Source: Dethiosulfatarculus sandiegensis (lineage in GTDB: Bacteria > Desulfobacterota > Desulfarculia > Desulfarculales > Desulfarculaceae). From it: a stretch of 64,000 bases of DNA. The notes beneath the pieces are model-generated. The model was not told the DNA's origin. It made no database searches and worked only from the letters and a program-made list of their open reading frames with translations. This document shows, piece by piece, positions 63,956 to 64,000 of the stretch. The stretch spans positions 62,001 through 126,000 of the forward strand of contig NZ_AZAC01000011.1 in the NCBI RefSeq assembly GCF_000931935.2. Reading direction: 5' to 3'. Each line of letters starts with the position of its first letter. Position 1 is the first letter of the stretch. The position numbers and the translations under genes were made by a program.

Positions 63956-64000
63956 ATGGCACGTGTAACAAAAATTCTTGGATTGGTGGCTTTGGCCGTG
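63956..64000 (+). CDS. Start of an exported protein (cut by window end)
   Basis: Fifteen codons (ARVTKILGLVALAV after the initiator) look like a signal-peptide start. TTAGGGAGGACAGCC gives a strong ribosome binding site before ATG 63956. The promoter could be TTGCAT near 63889 with TATATT near 63911. Nothing more can be said. Confidence 0.6.
   Translation, partial: MARVTKILGLVALAV

Noticed and set aside
1..64000. CRISPR arrays, rRNA genes, prophage or complete insertion sequences
   Set aside because: No regularly spaced repeats, ribosomal sequence, integrase or transposase was found on either strand.

Overview
The window looks like chromosome of a Gram-negative, probably anaerobic bacterium of the Desulfobacterota (former Deltaproteobacteria). 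That placement is inferred from gene content: a membrane HdrD/DsrK-type Fe-S oxidoreductase, a 2-oxoacid:acceptor oxidoreductase, a split ADP-forming acyl-CoA synthetase, a cytidylate-kinase-like protein, a multihaem cytochrome fused to TPRs, and LPS sugar genes. Coding DNA is moderately GC-rich. Several intergenic stretches are strongly AT-rich, above all 20.4-21.0 and 22.0-24.0 kb.

Layout: 0.4-10.1 kb is one co-directional block with a TrmB-like regulator behind a perfect 22-bp palindrome, a ThDP enzyme, an FAD oxidoreductase and a five-gene oligopeptide-type ABC importer. From 10.4 to 16 kb lie an unrecognised frameshifted gene, a secreted protein, a frameshifted multihaem cytochrome/TPR gene and a hydrolase. 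From 16.4 to 18.8 kb are the two genes of a 2-oxoacid oxidoreductase. From 18.9 to 24 kb the DNA is gene-poor: a cobalamin riboswitch with its own promoter and two terminators but no gene, a DtxR-type regulator, a cytidylate-kinase-like gene and about 2.4 kb without credible genes but with candidate structured RNAs. From 24 to 28.7 kb is a complete branched-chain amino-acid ABC transporter (livJHMGF).

From 28.9 to 42.9 kb are a thioesterase, a large GT-C-like membrane protein, MarR plus ADP-forming acyl-CoA synthetase subunits, an MscS channel, a predicted exported pyruvoyl-dependent arginine decarboxylase, a tectonin-repeat secreted protein, TetR, a cupin regulator with an acyl-CoA ligase, and a chorismate mutase/prephenate dehydratase. 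From 43 to 50.5 kb, on the minus strand, are a PAS histidine kinase, the HdrD-like protein and a kdnB-kdnA-kdsB set predicted to make 8-amino-Kdo (Kdo8N) for LPS. From 51 to 64 kb are phosphofructokinase, a STAS protein, a VTT membrane protein, a methyltransferase, a lipoprotein, a small CxxC protein, a copper chaperone and CopA ATPase, a GGDEF-EAL protein, an HDOD protein, tRNA-Arg(TCT) and the start of an exported protein.

Most notable are the Kdo8N cluster, the arginine decarboxylase with a signal peptide, the gene-less cobalamin riboswitch, and two genes whose three frame breaks each look like loss of one base in a homopolymer run. That last pattern may reflect sequencing error rather than decay.
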